Positions 1-9,800 of a stretch of DNA of 64,000 bases are shown piece by piece (the stretch's first letter is position 1; the number at the start of each line of letters is the position of its first letter). The DNA is from Paenibacillus_AA sp045062745 (GTDB taxonomy: Bacteria > Bacillota > Bacilli > Paenibacillales > NBRC-103111), in contig NZ_JBJGED010000015.1 in assembly GCF_045062745.1 (NCBI RefSeq), positions 62,001-126,000 on the forward strand, given 5' to 3'. Position numbers and translations under genes: made by a program. A model generated the notes under the pieces. The model was not told where the DNA came from, did no database searches, and worked only from the letters and a program-made list of their open reading frames with translations.

Positions 1-846
1 AGCAAAATGCTTTTGCAGAAACGGATACACGATCAGGATCGGCAGCGTCGCCACAAGAATGGCGGCCATCTGAATCGTCTCCGGCGGCGGCGGATTTTCC
101 AGCATCATCTGCTCGGCCGCACCAAGGGCGTTCTTCGCGTCGCTTTGGATGACGATCTGCCGCAGGATGACCTGGATCGGCCATTCGCGAGGATCGTTCA
201 GGTACAAGATCCCGCCGAAGTACGTGTTCCAGTGGCCGACGGCGTAGAACAGCCCGAACGCGGCAAGCACCGGCTTGGAGAGCGGCATAATGATTTGCCA
301 GAAAATCCGGAATTCGTTCGCCCCGTCCACGACGGCCGCCTCATACAGCTCCGTCGGGATGTTCAGGAAAAACTGGCGCACCACGATGAGGCTGAACGGC
401 CCGATCGCCGACGGGAGGATAAGCGCCCAGATCGAGTTGAGCAGCCCGGTCGCCTTGACCATGAGGTACGTCGGAATCATACCCGCCGAGAACAGCATCG
501 TGAACAGCACCATAAACATCATGAGCCGTTGGCCGTAAATTTTGCGGGAGAGGGCATACGCCATCGAAGCGGTAAACAGAAGATTGACGATCGTCCCGAC
601 GGACGTCAGATAGACGGTCATGCCCATGGCCCGAACGAACGGCTTGGATTGGAGAATGTACTCGTAGGCGTCCGTGACCCAAACTTTGGGCCAGAGCAAG
701 ATTTCGCTTTTCAGAAACTCTTCGAACGTCGTGAACGACACCGAGAAAATGTAAAGGAACGGGAACAGCATCGACACCGCGAGCAGGGCCAGAAACAAAT
801 AGTTAAGCGCGTCGAAAATCCGGTCGGAAAGCGATTTGTATTTCAT
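1..846 (-). CDS. Carbohydrate ABC transporter permease, LplC/YtcP type (3' end cut by window)
   Basis: Reading the complement from the ATG at 846 gives an open frame to the window edge, about 282 residues, so only the last few residues and the stop are missing. The start MKYKSLSDRIFDALNY follows a GAGGAGG ribosome binding site. The protein has the usual six hydrophobic segments of a CUT1 inner-membrane permease and the cytoplasmic EAA loop (ELYEAAVVDGANEF, then IIMPLSKPVLAA), which contacts the ATPase. It begins 18 bases after the LplB-type permease, so the two form a heterodimeric channel in one operon behind the toroid enzyme gene. The solute-binding protein expected for such a set is not in view and probably lies to the left. 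Family assignment is secure; the sugar is not known. Confidence 0.9.
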   Translation of the reverse strand, partial: MKYKSLSDRIFDALNYLFLALLAVSMLFPFLYIFSVSFTTFEEFLKSEILLWPKVWVTDAYEYILQSKPFVRAMGMTVYLTSVGTIVNLLFTASMAYALSRKIYGQRLMMFMVLFTMLFSAGMIPTYLMVKATGLLNSIWALILPSAIGPFSLIVVRQFFLNIPTELYEAAVVDGANEFRIFWQIIMPLSKPVLAAFGLFYAVGHWNTYFGGILYLNDPREWPIQVILRQIVIQSDAKNALGAAEQMMLENPPPPETIQMAAILVATLPILIVYPFLQKHFA

Positions 847-864
847 GGGAACCTCCTCGTTTCG

Positions 865-1833
865 TTAGTAAATGCCATCCTCGCCGAATTTCTTGGCCAA
901 ATAGTTGGCGCCGCCTACCAGGATGAGCCCGACCACGCCCTTGAACATCCCGACGGCCGTCGCGAAGCTGTAATCGGACTGCTGAATGCCCTTGTAGTAG
1001 ACGAACGTGTCGAGCACGTTGCCGATCTCCATGTTGAAGGCGTTCAGCATGAGGAAAATTTGTTCGAAGCCGTTATCGAGCACGTGACCGAGCCGTAAGA
1101 TCAGCAGGATGACGATCGTGGCCCGGATGCCCGGCAGCGTAATGTGCCAGATTTGGCGCCACCGGCTCGCGCCGTCGACGATCGCCGCTTCGTACAGATC
1201 CGGGTTGATGCCGGCTAGCGCGGCGAGGAAGATGATCGTGCCCCAGCCGATTTCTTTCCAGATGACCTGAATGATGATGAGCGGGCGGAAAAAGTCGGGG
1301 TCGGTCAAGAAATCGACCGGCACCTCAAAACCGAAGTACACTTGCAGCACCCGGTTAATGATGCCGTTCGAGCGCAGGAAGATGAAAAACAAGCCGACGA
1401 CGATGACCCACGACAGGAAATGCGGCAAGTACACGATCGTCTGCACGAGACGCTTGTACAGCTGGCTGCGCACCTCGTTCAGCAGAATGGCCAGCACGAT
1501 CGGCGCCGGAAAGGCGAACAAAATTTGCAAAAAGCTCAAGTACAGCGTGTTCCAAAGCACCCGTACGACCTCGGGCTCGGAGAAGATGCGGCTGAAATGG
1601 TGAAAGCCGACGAATTCGCTTCCGGTGAAGCCGAGGAACGGGCTGTAGTCCTGGAACGCGATGACCATCCCGAGCATCGGGATATACCGATAAATGAGGA
1701 AGTAGAGCAAGCCCGGTAGGACAAGAAAGTACAGAAACCGGTCGCGCCACATTTTCATCGCGACCTTGCGGCTCTTGCTGATCGAGGGAGCGGCGGTCGA
1801 TGTCGGCGGTGCGGTTGCGGCAGGTTGCGGCAT
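865..1833 (-). CDS. Carbohydrate ABC transporter permease, LplB/YteP type
   Basis: A 322-residue integral membrane protein, the usual length for LplB-like CUT1 permeases. An Ala/Pro/Thr-rich cytoplasmic leader of about 25 residues precedes the first membrane segment (FLYFLVLPGLLYFLIY). The EAA loop is visible as DLYEAAIVDGASRW followed by ITLPGIRATI. GGAGGG lies just before the ATG. It sits 25 bases after the toroid enzyme gene and 18 before its LplC partner, so one transcript is likely. The pair would form the membrane channel of a sugar or oligosaccharide importer. The ATPase is absent, which is normal because such systems share one MsmX-type ATPase. Confidence 0.93.
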   Translation of the reverse strand: MPQPAATAPPTSTAAPSISKSRKVAMKMWRDRFLYFLVLPGLLYFLIYRYIPMLGMVIAFQDYSPFLGFTGSEFVGFHHFSRIFSEPEVVRVLWNTLYLSFLQILFAFPAPIVLAILLNEVRSQLYKRLVQTIVYLPHFLSWVIVVGLFFIFLRSNGIINRVLQVYFGFEVPVDFLTDPDFFRPLIIIQVIWKEIGWGTIIFLAALAGINPDLYEAAIVDGASRWRQIWHITLPGIRATIVILLILRLGHVLDNGFEQIFLMLNAFNMEIGNVLDTFVYYKGIQQSDYSFATAVGMFKGVVGLILVGGANYLAKKFGEDGIY

Positions 1834-1858
1834 AAGATCCCTCCAGATTCAGATTAGG

Positions 1859-3586
1859 TTAAGGAATGGTGCGGATAACCAGACTTCGGCGAACGCCCGC
1901 GGCGAGCGGCAGCGTCAGGACGGCGACCGCTTCCTTGAGCGGGGCGGCCCCGTCGGCCGCATAGGGGTTGAAGGGATATGACGGCCACGACAGGTCGTAA
2001 GCGCCTTCAAATTCCAGCCGCCAAGACGCGTGTCCGATCCGGTGATCCCCCTGCTCGGCTTGGAGGCGGATCGCCTCCCGGGTGACCGGCAGCTCCCGGC
2101 CGTCTCCGGTCCGCAGGCGCCCATCCACTCTCAGCTGAAGCGGGATGTGAACGGCGCCGGAGTCTCCCTCGGCCATCTCGGCTTCGAATTCGAGCCGGAT
2201 ATGGTCCGACGCCAGCTCGCTCAGCCGTACGCTCAATGTGCGCGAGCCGTAGGCGAGCTTCGCTTCGCGCCCCGCCAGATCGACAGCCCCCGCATCCGGT
2301 ACATACAAGTGCTGGCCCTCCGCCGTCCGGAGCTCGAACGTACTCCACTCCGGCTGCTCTTTGGAGTTGCCGCCGCCCACGATCAAGCCGCTCCCCTCCT
2401 GCCAGACGCCGATGAAGCTTTGGCGGTCCTGGCCCCAGCGCGACTCGACCTTCTTGGCGGCGAAGGCGCTCAGCGCGACGTACCAGCCGTCCTGCTTGCA
2501 GACGAGCGTGCGGGCCCACTCCGTCTCGATCCGCAGCTCCTCGAACAGGGAACGCTCCTTTTTCCCTTCGGGCCGGACGTTCCAATATTGCAGCAGATCG
2601 GCCATATGCGCGCCCTTCCAGGTGAGGCCCCGCCCGATCGCTTGTTCAATGACGCGCTGCGCGTACGACTCCCCCCGCGGGATGAGCGTGAAGCCTACGA
2701 GCCCCATAGGACTCGAGTGGGCGTCATATTTCGTGCGCCCGTCCACGGTCTCCACACGCGACCCGTCCGGGTACGTGAACCGCTCATGGAACCTCAGCGC
2801 CCGCTCCAGCGCCGGCAGCACGTCGATCGTCCCGCCGTGACGGGCGTACAAGCCCAAGGCGTGAATGTAGACCAGGTTGTACAGAGTAGTCGGCCCGTGG
2901 TGCTCGGGCCAGAAACCGTCTTCGTGCTGAACGGCCAGCGTCAGCCGAATCATCGTCTCGCCCGTCCGCTGCCACTCTGGCCGGCGGAAGACGCTTCCGG
3001 CACGGTGCAGCGCCATCGCGTTCCATGTCGGGATATTGTGCACGACATCGTGGCTCGGATCCGCCTCGCGGCGATCAAGCGATTCGCGCATCTCCCGGTC
3101 GATGCCCTCGTAGGCGAGCCGCAGCCCTTCCCTCCAGCGGGCGAGGCGCGGTTCGTCCAGGTCGGTCTCGAGCAGCCGGTACGTCTCCAGCCAGTGGTAC
3201 ATGGACCAAGGCATGTAGATCGCCCCCCACTTGGACCCGTCGGTCTTGACGAACTCGACTTTGCCTTCCGCATCCTGGAACGCTCGCAACGCGTCTCCGG
3301 TCCGGCCGATGCGCTCGAGCAGCTCCGGACTGCGGTAGAACCGGCTGCCCGCGTAATCGGTCTTATACATGTAGGCCATGCCGAGCATAATGTCTTGGTT
3401 GGTGACCGCCCAGCCTTTCCCTTCCTCGAAGGGGCCGGGACCTTCCATGAACCGGCCCGTCTCCGGATCGAACCGGGGGAACTCGGCTTCGATATTGCGT
3501 GCGTACCAGTCGGACAGCCGTTCTGCCGTCAGAGCAGCCGGTCCACCGCCGGCTCCGGCCGCTCCGCGTTCGCGGTTTGTACTCAT
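1859..3586 (-). CDS. Predicted (alpha/alpha)-toroid carbohydrate-active protein, unassigned family
   Basis: A 575-residue protein without a signal peptide or membrane segment, so probably cytoplasmic. Residues about 20-360 are helix-rich with aromatic and His-containing stretches (HNIPTWNAMAL, DGFWPEHHGPTTLYNLVY, SSPMGLVGFTLIPRG), as in alpha/alpha toroids of polysaccharide lyases and unsaturated-glycan hydrolases. Residues about 370-575 look beta-rich, as in the C-terminal sandwich of such enzymes. The gene is first in an operon with the two sugar permeases, which fits breakdown of an imported oligosaccharide. I do not recognise the family and cannot name catalytic residues. Fold class and sugar link are inference; hydrolase versus lyase is open. 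GAGGGG precedes the ATG by about ten bases. Confidence 0.75.
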   Translation of the reverse strand: MSTNRERGAAGAGGGPAALTAERLSDWYARNIEAEFPRFDPETGRFMEGPGPFEEGKGWAVTNQDIMLGMAYMYKTDYAGSRFYRSPELLERIGRTGDALRAFQDAEGKVEFVKTDGSKWGAIYMPWSMYHWLETYRLLETDLDEPRLARWREGLRLAYEGIDREMRESLDRREADPSHDVVHNIPTWNAMALHRAGSVFRRPEWQRTGETMIRLTLAVQHEDGFWPEHHGPTTLYNLVYIHALGLYARHGGTIDVLPALERALRFHERFTYPDGSRVETVDGRTKYDAHSSPMGLVGFTLIPRGESYAQRVIEQAIGRGLTWKGAHMADLLQYWNVRPEGKKERSLFEELRIETEWARTLVCKQDGWYVALSAFAAKKVESRWGQDRQSFIGVWQEGSGLIVGGGNSKEQPEWSTFELRTAEGQHLYVPDAGAVDLAGREAKLAYGSRTLSVRLSELASDHIRLEFEAEMAEGDSGAVHIPLQLRVDGRLRTGDGRELPVTREAIRLQAEQGDHRIGHASWRLEFEGAYDLSWPSYPFNPYAADGAAPLKEAVAVLTLPLAAGVRRSLVIRTIP

Positions 3587-3898
3587 CGTGCGACGCCCCT
3601 CTCTAATGATTTGGACAACATCGGAATTTTAATGTACCTTTGACAGCTTCATGTAACCACGGGGCGTTTTTACCCGCAATTATCACTTTGTCCGGCGGGG
3701 CGCGTATACGGATAAAAGTGCGAATCTGCGGATAAAAGCGGGCGAAAGGCTTGTTGTGGCGCGGAAAAGAAAACATGGGAAATGGATGGGCGCTCCGTTT
3801 TGCATCGGCCCGTCCGAAACCCCGGCTCATAAAATTTCCCTTTATGTGGAATGGTAATGGAGTGATTTTTTACTATTCATCCATCGGGGGATTTCAAA
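3587..3898. other. Divergent intergenic region with short direct repeats
   Basis: This 312-base gap separates two divergent genes and must hold both promoters, but I found no convincing -35/-10 pair. CGGATAAAAG occurs twice, at 3709-3718 and 3729-3738, within a G/C-rich stretch. The 75-residue frame across it on the minus strand has no ribosome binding site and looks like the translation of an intergenic repeat rather than a gene. Confidence 0.5.
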
Positions 3899-6800
3899 AT
3901 GAGTTCACACAAGGAGAAGCTGCTGGAGCAAGCGCATAAGCTCGCGCTGGAGCATGACCCCCGCGGCAAGCGCATCTCGGCGGCGGCGGTCTGGGAGCGG
4001 CATGCAGCGGAGATCCAAGAGCTGCGGGCGTTCGTGAAGGAGCTGCACGAGCAGCGCAGCGCGTGCGAGCAGCCGGCCGAGGAATGGCTGCTGGACCATT
4101 CGGAATTCCTGGAGGCGGAGCTGCTCGGGATCGGTGAGGATGCCGCCGAGCTGAAGACCCAATCTCTGCCCGTAGTATCCCGGGACGGGCGGCTCCGGGT
4201 CTCGTCGATCTGCGAGGCGTATCTGGAGCAGACGGACGGGCTGCTGGAGGAAGAGACGCTCACGGCTTTCTTTAACGCCTATCAAGAGGTATCCGTGCTG
4301 TCGATCTCCGAGGCCTGGTCGGTGCCGCTCTTCATGAAGATGGAGATGATCCGCCGCCTCGCGAACTTGGCGAAGCCGGTGAAGGAACGGCGCGCGATCT
4401 GCGAATTCGTCGAGCGTATGCTGGCCGGACTTCCCGCGGCCGAGCTGACGCCGGAGCGACTGAAGCAGGCGCTCGAGGAGGCCCGCGTCGAGCTGCCCCT
4501 GTCCGGAGCGCTGATCGTTCACCTCGTCAAGCATCTCAGGGAGCATGCCGACGATTCCGCGCATATCGGCGAGTGGCTCATCTGTAAGATGGACAATGCG
4601 CCGGAAAGTCTCGATGCGATTCTATCCTACGAGTATCGGCTTCAGGCCGAATCGCAGGTGAGCATCGGCAACGTCATCGGCAGCTTGCGCAAGCTGTCGC
4701 GTTGGGTGTGGAGCGTTCCGTTCGAGCGGATCAGTGTCGTGGAGCGGACGCTGCGGGAAGAACAGGCGGGCGATTACCCGAAGCTGGACGCAGCTAGCCG
4801 GCACACGCTGCGGCACCGGGTGGAGCTGCTCGCCCGGCGCATGAAGGTGCCGGAAAAGCTGGTCGCCGCTCAAGCGGTAGAGCTAGCGAATTCACGACGC
4901 TCAGCGGAAACGGAAGCCGAAGCTGGGAAGGACCGCACGGACCGCCCAAGCGTCCTGCCCCGGAACGCGAACGCCGCTTATTACTTGCTCGATGCCCGCG
5001 GGCTGAGGGAGCTGCAGAAGGCGCTGAAGCAATGCGGCAAAGCCGGCGCCCTGCCGGAGGCGGGGATCAAGCTGCGCGCCTCCGGCTTTTACATCCAGCT
5101 GCTCGCGTTCACCACGCTCGCTGCTCTCGTATTGCTGGCCTGGTGGATCGGCGGAGCGGCCGCGCCTCTCTCTCCGCTCGGCTGGTTCGCCGTGCTGCTG
5201 CCGCTCGTCTGGCCTGCCAGCGAATTCGGCGTAACGGCGGTTCACTGGCTGATCGAGCGGACGGTTCGCCCTACCCGCTTGCTCCGGTACGATTTCTCCA
5301 AAGGGGTGCCTGAGGAGGCCGCGACGATGGTCGTCATCCCGGTCATCTGGTCCCGGGCGGAAGACGTGAAGAAGACGGCCGACTGGCTCGAGCTGCATTA
5401 CTTGGCGAACCGGGATCCACATATTCATTTCGCCATGCTGAGCGATTTCCGGGATGCGGACGCGGAGTGGCTGCCGGAGGACGACACGCTGCTGCACGAG
5501 GCGAGCCTCGAAATCGAGCGGTTGAACAGGAGCTACCCGGGTACCACCTTCCACCATTTTCACCGCCATCGCCAGTGGAACCCCTCGGAGCGCGTGTGGA
5601 TGGGCTGGGAACGCAAACGCGGCAAGCTGGAGGAGTTCGTCCGGCTGCTTAAAGGCCACGAGGATACGAGCTTCAGCACGAGAGTCGGCGATCCGGCCGT
5701 GCTGAGCCGCATTCGCTATGTCCTGACGCTCGACGCCGATACGCGGCTGCCGCTCGAGAGCGCGCACCGGATGATCGGCGCCATGCATCTTCCGTACAAC
5801 CGGCCCCGGCTGAACGCCAACGGGACCAAGGTGGTCGAAGGCTACGGCGTGCTGCAGCCGCGGATCGGGATCACGTACGAAAGTGCGCAGAAGTCCCGAC
5901 TCACTTCCCTGTGGGTGTACCAGACCGGACTCGATCCGTATGCGTTCGCCGTGTCGGACCCTTATCAGGATGCAATCGGGCAAGGCATTTTCACGGGGAA
6001 AGGGATATTCGACGTCGATACGTTCCATGCGGTGCTGGGCAATCGGTTCCCGGAAAATCGCGTGCTCAGCCACGACTTGCTGGAGGGCGGGCTGCTGCGA
6101 ACCGGGCTGCTGTCCGATATCGAGCTGATCGACGATCATCCGCCGACCTTCCTCGCGCATCAAAAACGTCTTCACCGCTGGACTCGCGGGGACTGGCAGC
6201 TGCTGCCCTGGCTGAAGGGCCGTACCCGGAACCGCGAAGGCGAACTCGCCGACACCGAGTTAAGTGCCGTAACCCGATGGCAGCTGCTGGACAACCTGCG
6301 GCGGAGCTTGCTTCAACCGGTACTGATGGCGGTCCTGCTGCTGGCGGGCACGGTATTGCCTGGCTCGCCCTTGCGCTGGTATGGGGTGGTGCTGCTGACG
6401 CTGCTCCTGCCGGCGCTCCGTCAGCTGCTCACCCCGTCCGCGATCGTCTATCGGCCGTCCAGCCTGCTCCTTACGCTCGGACACGTGCTGCTCACCTTCT
6501 TGACTCTACCGTTCCAGACCGCCCTGCAGCTCGATGCCGTCCTCCGAACCGTATATCGGCTGGCCATATCCAAACGCAGGCTGTTGGAGTGGGTCAATCA
6601 GGCCGAAGTGGAGCGGATGAGCAGCAGCAAAGGTGCGCCGCCGCTGGCCGGCCTGCTCGGCGGTTATGTGCTGATCGCGCTTATGGCAGTAGGCACGGTT
6701 ATGAGCGGAAATGCTGCAGTACAAGCCGTCGGCTGGGCCTCCGTGCTTCTATGGAGCGTTACGCCGCTCGTCATTCGCTATCTGGATCAGGCCCCCGTCC

Positions 6801-9800
6801 ACAACACGGAAGCTCTTGCTCCCCAGGAGACGGAAGCGCTGCATAAGCTCGCCAGGGACATTTGGACGTTTTTCGAAGACTATGTTACCGCTGGGGACCA
6901 TTGGCTGCCTCCGGACAACGTGCAGTTCGAACCCGATCGGGGGGTGGCACACCGGACCTCCCCTACGAACATCGGCATGTACGTCACTTGCGCGCTCGCC
7001 GCCCGGGACTTCGGGTTCATCGATACGCCCGGGCTCATCGAACGGTTGGAACGCACCGTCTCGACAATCGAGAACATGGAGAAGTGGGAAGGCCATCTCT
7101 ACAACTGGTACGATACGGAGTCGCTTGCCCCGCTCCCCCCGGTGTATGTGTCGACCGTGGACTCGGGCAATCTGGTCGCCTCCCTGCTGACCGTGAAGGA
7201 GGGGCTGCTGGAATGGTGCAGAGTGGACCGCGACCGGAAAATGGAGCAGGTTACCCCGAACACTCCGGACGGGTCGACTCGTTCCGACCGGCCGGCGCGA
7301 ACCGAAGTCGCCTTCGCGGACGAGCTGGGCCGCACTCCTCCGCCGACCGATCTGATGACCCGGGGAAGCCGGCTGGCCGCACGGATCGATGCGCTCGTGC
7401 AAGCGACCGACTTCCGCCCGCTCTACGATCCGAAGACGAATCTGTTCTCGCTCGGGTACCACGTGCGCTCGCGCACCCGCGATGGCGTCCTGTACGACCT
7501 GATGGCCTCCGAGGCGCGACAGGCGAGCTTCGTCGCCATCGCCCTGGGCCAAGTCTCGGTCTCGCATTGGCACGCGCTCGGCCGCACGCTTACGAAGGTG
7601 GGCCGGCGCCCGGCGCTGCTTTCATGGTCGGCCACGATGTTCGAATACTTGATGCCCTGGCTGCTCATGAAGACATACCGCGATACGATCTGGGACAGCA
7701 CGTACAAGGCAATCGTAGAACGTCAAATCGAATATGCCGAGCAGCGGGGCGTGCCGTTCGGCATCTCCGAATCCGGATACTATGCTTTTGACCATCAACT
7801 AAACTATCAATATCGGGCGTTCGGCGTGCCCGGCCTCGGGTTCAAGCGCGGTCTGGAGCAGGATCTCGTGCTGGCGCCGTATGCGACCGTGATGGCACTG
7901 CCCTTCGCCCTTCGCCAGGGCCTCCGGGCTTTGAACGAGCTGGAGCAGCTGGGCGGACGCGGCCAATACGGCTACTACGAGGCGCTGGATTTCACGCCGC
8001 GGCGGATGCCGGCTGACAGAAAGCACGCGGTCATCCGCAGCTTCATGTCGCATCACCAGGGGATGAGTCTGTTGACATTGTCCAACCTGCTGCTGCCGCA
8101 CAAGATGACGGACCGGTTTCACCGGAACAAAGCGGTGCGCGCCGCCGAACTGCTGCTGCAGGAGCGCATTCCGCAGCGGCCGAAGTGGGTGAACCATCCG
8201 GCGATGTTCCGTTCGCAGGCGCGGGTGGAGCAGGAGGTTGCCAAAACCGGTCCCGTACGCGAATTCTCGTCGCCCCATACGGCCGTTCCGGAAGCTTGCC
8301 TGCTGTCGAACGGACGCTTCACAACGATGGTGACGGCGAGCGGAAGCGGCTGCAGCAGCTGGGAAGGGCTCTCAGTCTCCCGGTGGCGGGAAGAGCCGGT
8401 CCAAGATAACTGGGGGAGCTGGATCTACATCCGGGATGTGCTCTCCGATCGGGTCTGGTCCCCCTCGTACCAGCCTTGCCGCACGGAAGCGCCGAGCATG
8501 AGCATCGTCTTCGAGCCCGACAAGGCGACATTCGTGAGCGAGGACGAGCAATCGGAAACCCGCATGGAGATCGCCGTCTCTCCGGAGTTCGACGCCGAGG
8601 TGCGCCGCATCCGCTTGACCAACCGCGGAGATGAACCGATGATGCTCGAGGTCACCTCCTTCGTGGAGCTGGCCTTGGCGAATCCGATTGCGGACGATGC
8701 ACACCCTGCGTTCAGCAAGCTGTTCATTCGCACGGCGTATGACGCCGAGAGCGGCTGCCTCGTAGCCGGTCGCCGCAAGCGGGAAGCGAAAGACCGGGCG
8801 CTCTGGTCGGCCCACCTCTTAGTGGCCGAAGGACAGGCGCCTGCGCCCGCCGAGTTCGAGACGGACCGCGCCGCCTTCATCGGGCGCGGGTACCGGCCGG
8901 CGGAGCCGTATGCGATGCGCGCCAGGCTGAAGGGCAAGACCGGCTCGGTGGCGGATCCGGCCTTCATCATGCGTCGGCGGGTGCATATCGAACCCGGAAA
9001 GACGATAAGCCTTTTTGCGGTGACCTCGGTCGCCGAGTCCAAGGAGGAAGCCGTGGACATCGTCCGCCGGCTGACGACTTCGCAGGCGGCGGAGCGGGCA
9101 TTCCAGCTGGCATGGACGCGCAGCCGGGTCGAGCTGCGCAACCTGAGCCTAAGCCCCGCGGATGCGCTCGACTTCCAGCGGCTCGCTTCGCAAGTGCTGT
9201 ATACGCCGCCCCACCGGCCGGAGCGCAGCCGGCGAATAGCCGCGAACGTGAAGGGTCAATCCGGCCTATGGTCGTTCGGCATTTCCGGGGATCGGCCGAT
9301 CATCGTCGTCCTGGCCGACAATCGCAGCCAGTTGCCTTTTATCGTCAAGCTGCTGACCGGGCATGAGTACTTGAGACGGTTGGGGCTCCGGTTCGACCTG
9401 GTCATTCTGAACCAGTCGGCCGACGGCTATCAGCAAAATTTGCAGGAGTCGCTGGGACGCGCGGTAGAGCATGGCGTCGACCGGTTCGGGGCAGGTGCGG
9501 TTGGGATTCACGTCCTGCCGGAGAGCCTGCTGAGCGAAGAAGACCGTACGCTGTTGCTCACTGTGGCGCGGGTCGTGCTGCGGGCCGGCGGGCCGAGTCT
9601 CGCGGGTCAGCTGCGCCAGCCGCTGCGGGTCGTCGACGGCCGAGCGGGCCGGACTGGGCGCGTGGACCACGCTAACGGTACGGACCGCGCTGATCGCGCC
9701 TTCGCCGACCGATGGCCGGAGCCGCTGCCGCTTGCGACCCCCGGCGGCACGGACCGACCGCAGACCGCTTCGCCAGCGCAGTCCCTCACCCTCGATCCCG

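Noticed and set aside
2030..3643. Long open frame antisense to the toroid enzyme gene, and similar long frames at 4901-6175 and 9266-11023
   Set aside because: High G+C genes leave long antisense frames. These are rich in Arg/Pro/Gln without domain signs, and the opposite strand encodes clear proteins.
3603..3830. 75-residue open frame on the minus strand in the divergent gap
   Set aside because: No ribosome binding site, and the sequence is built on a short intergenic repeat (CGGATAAAAG).
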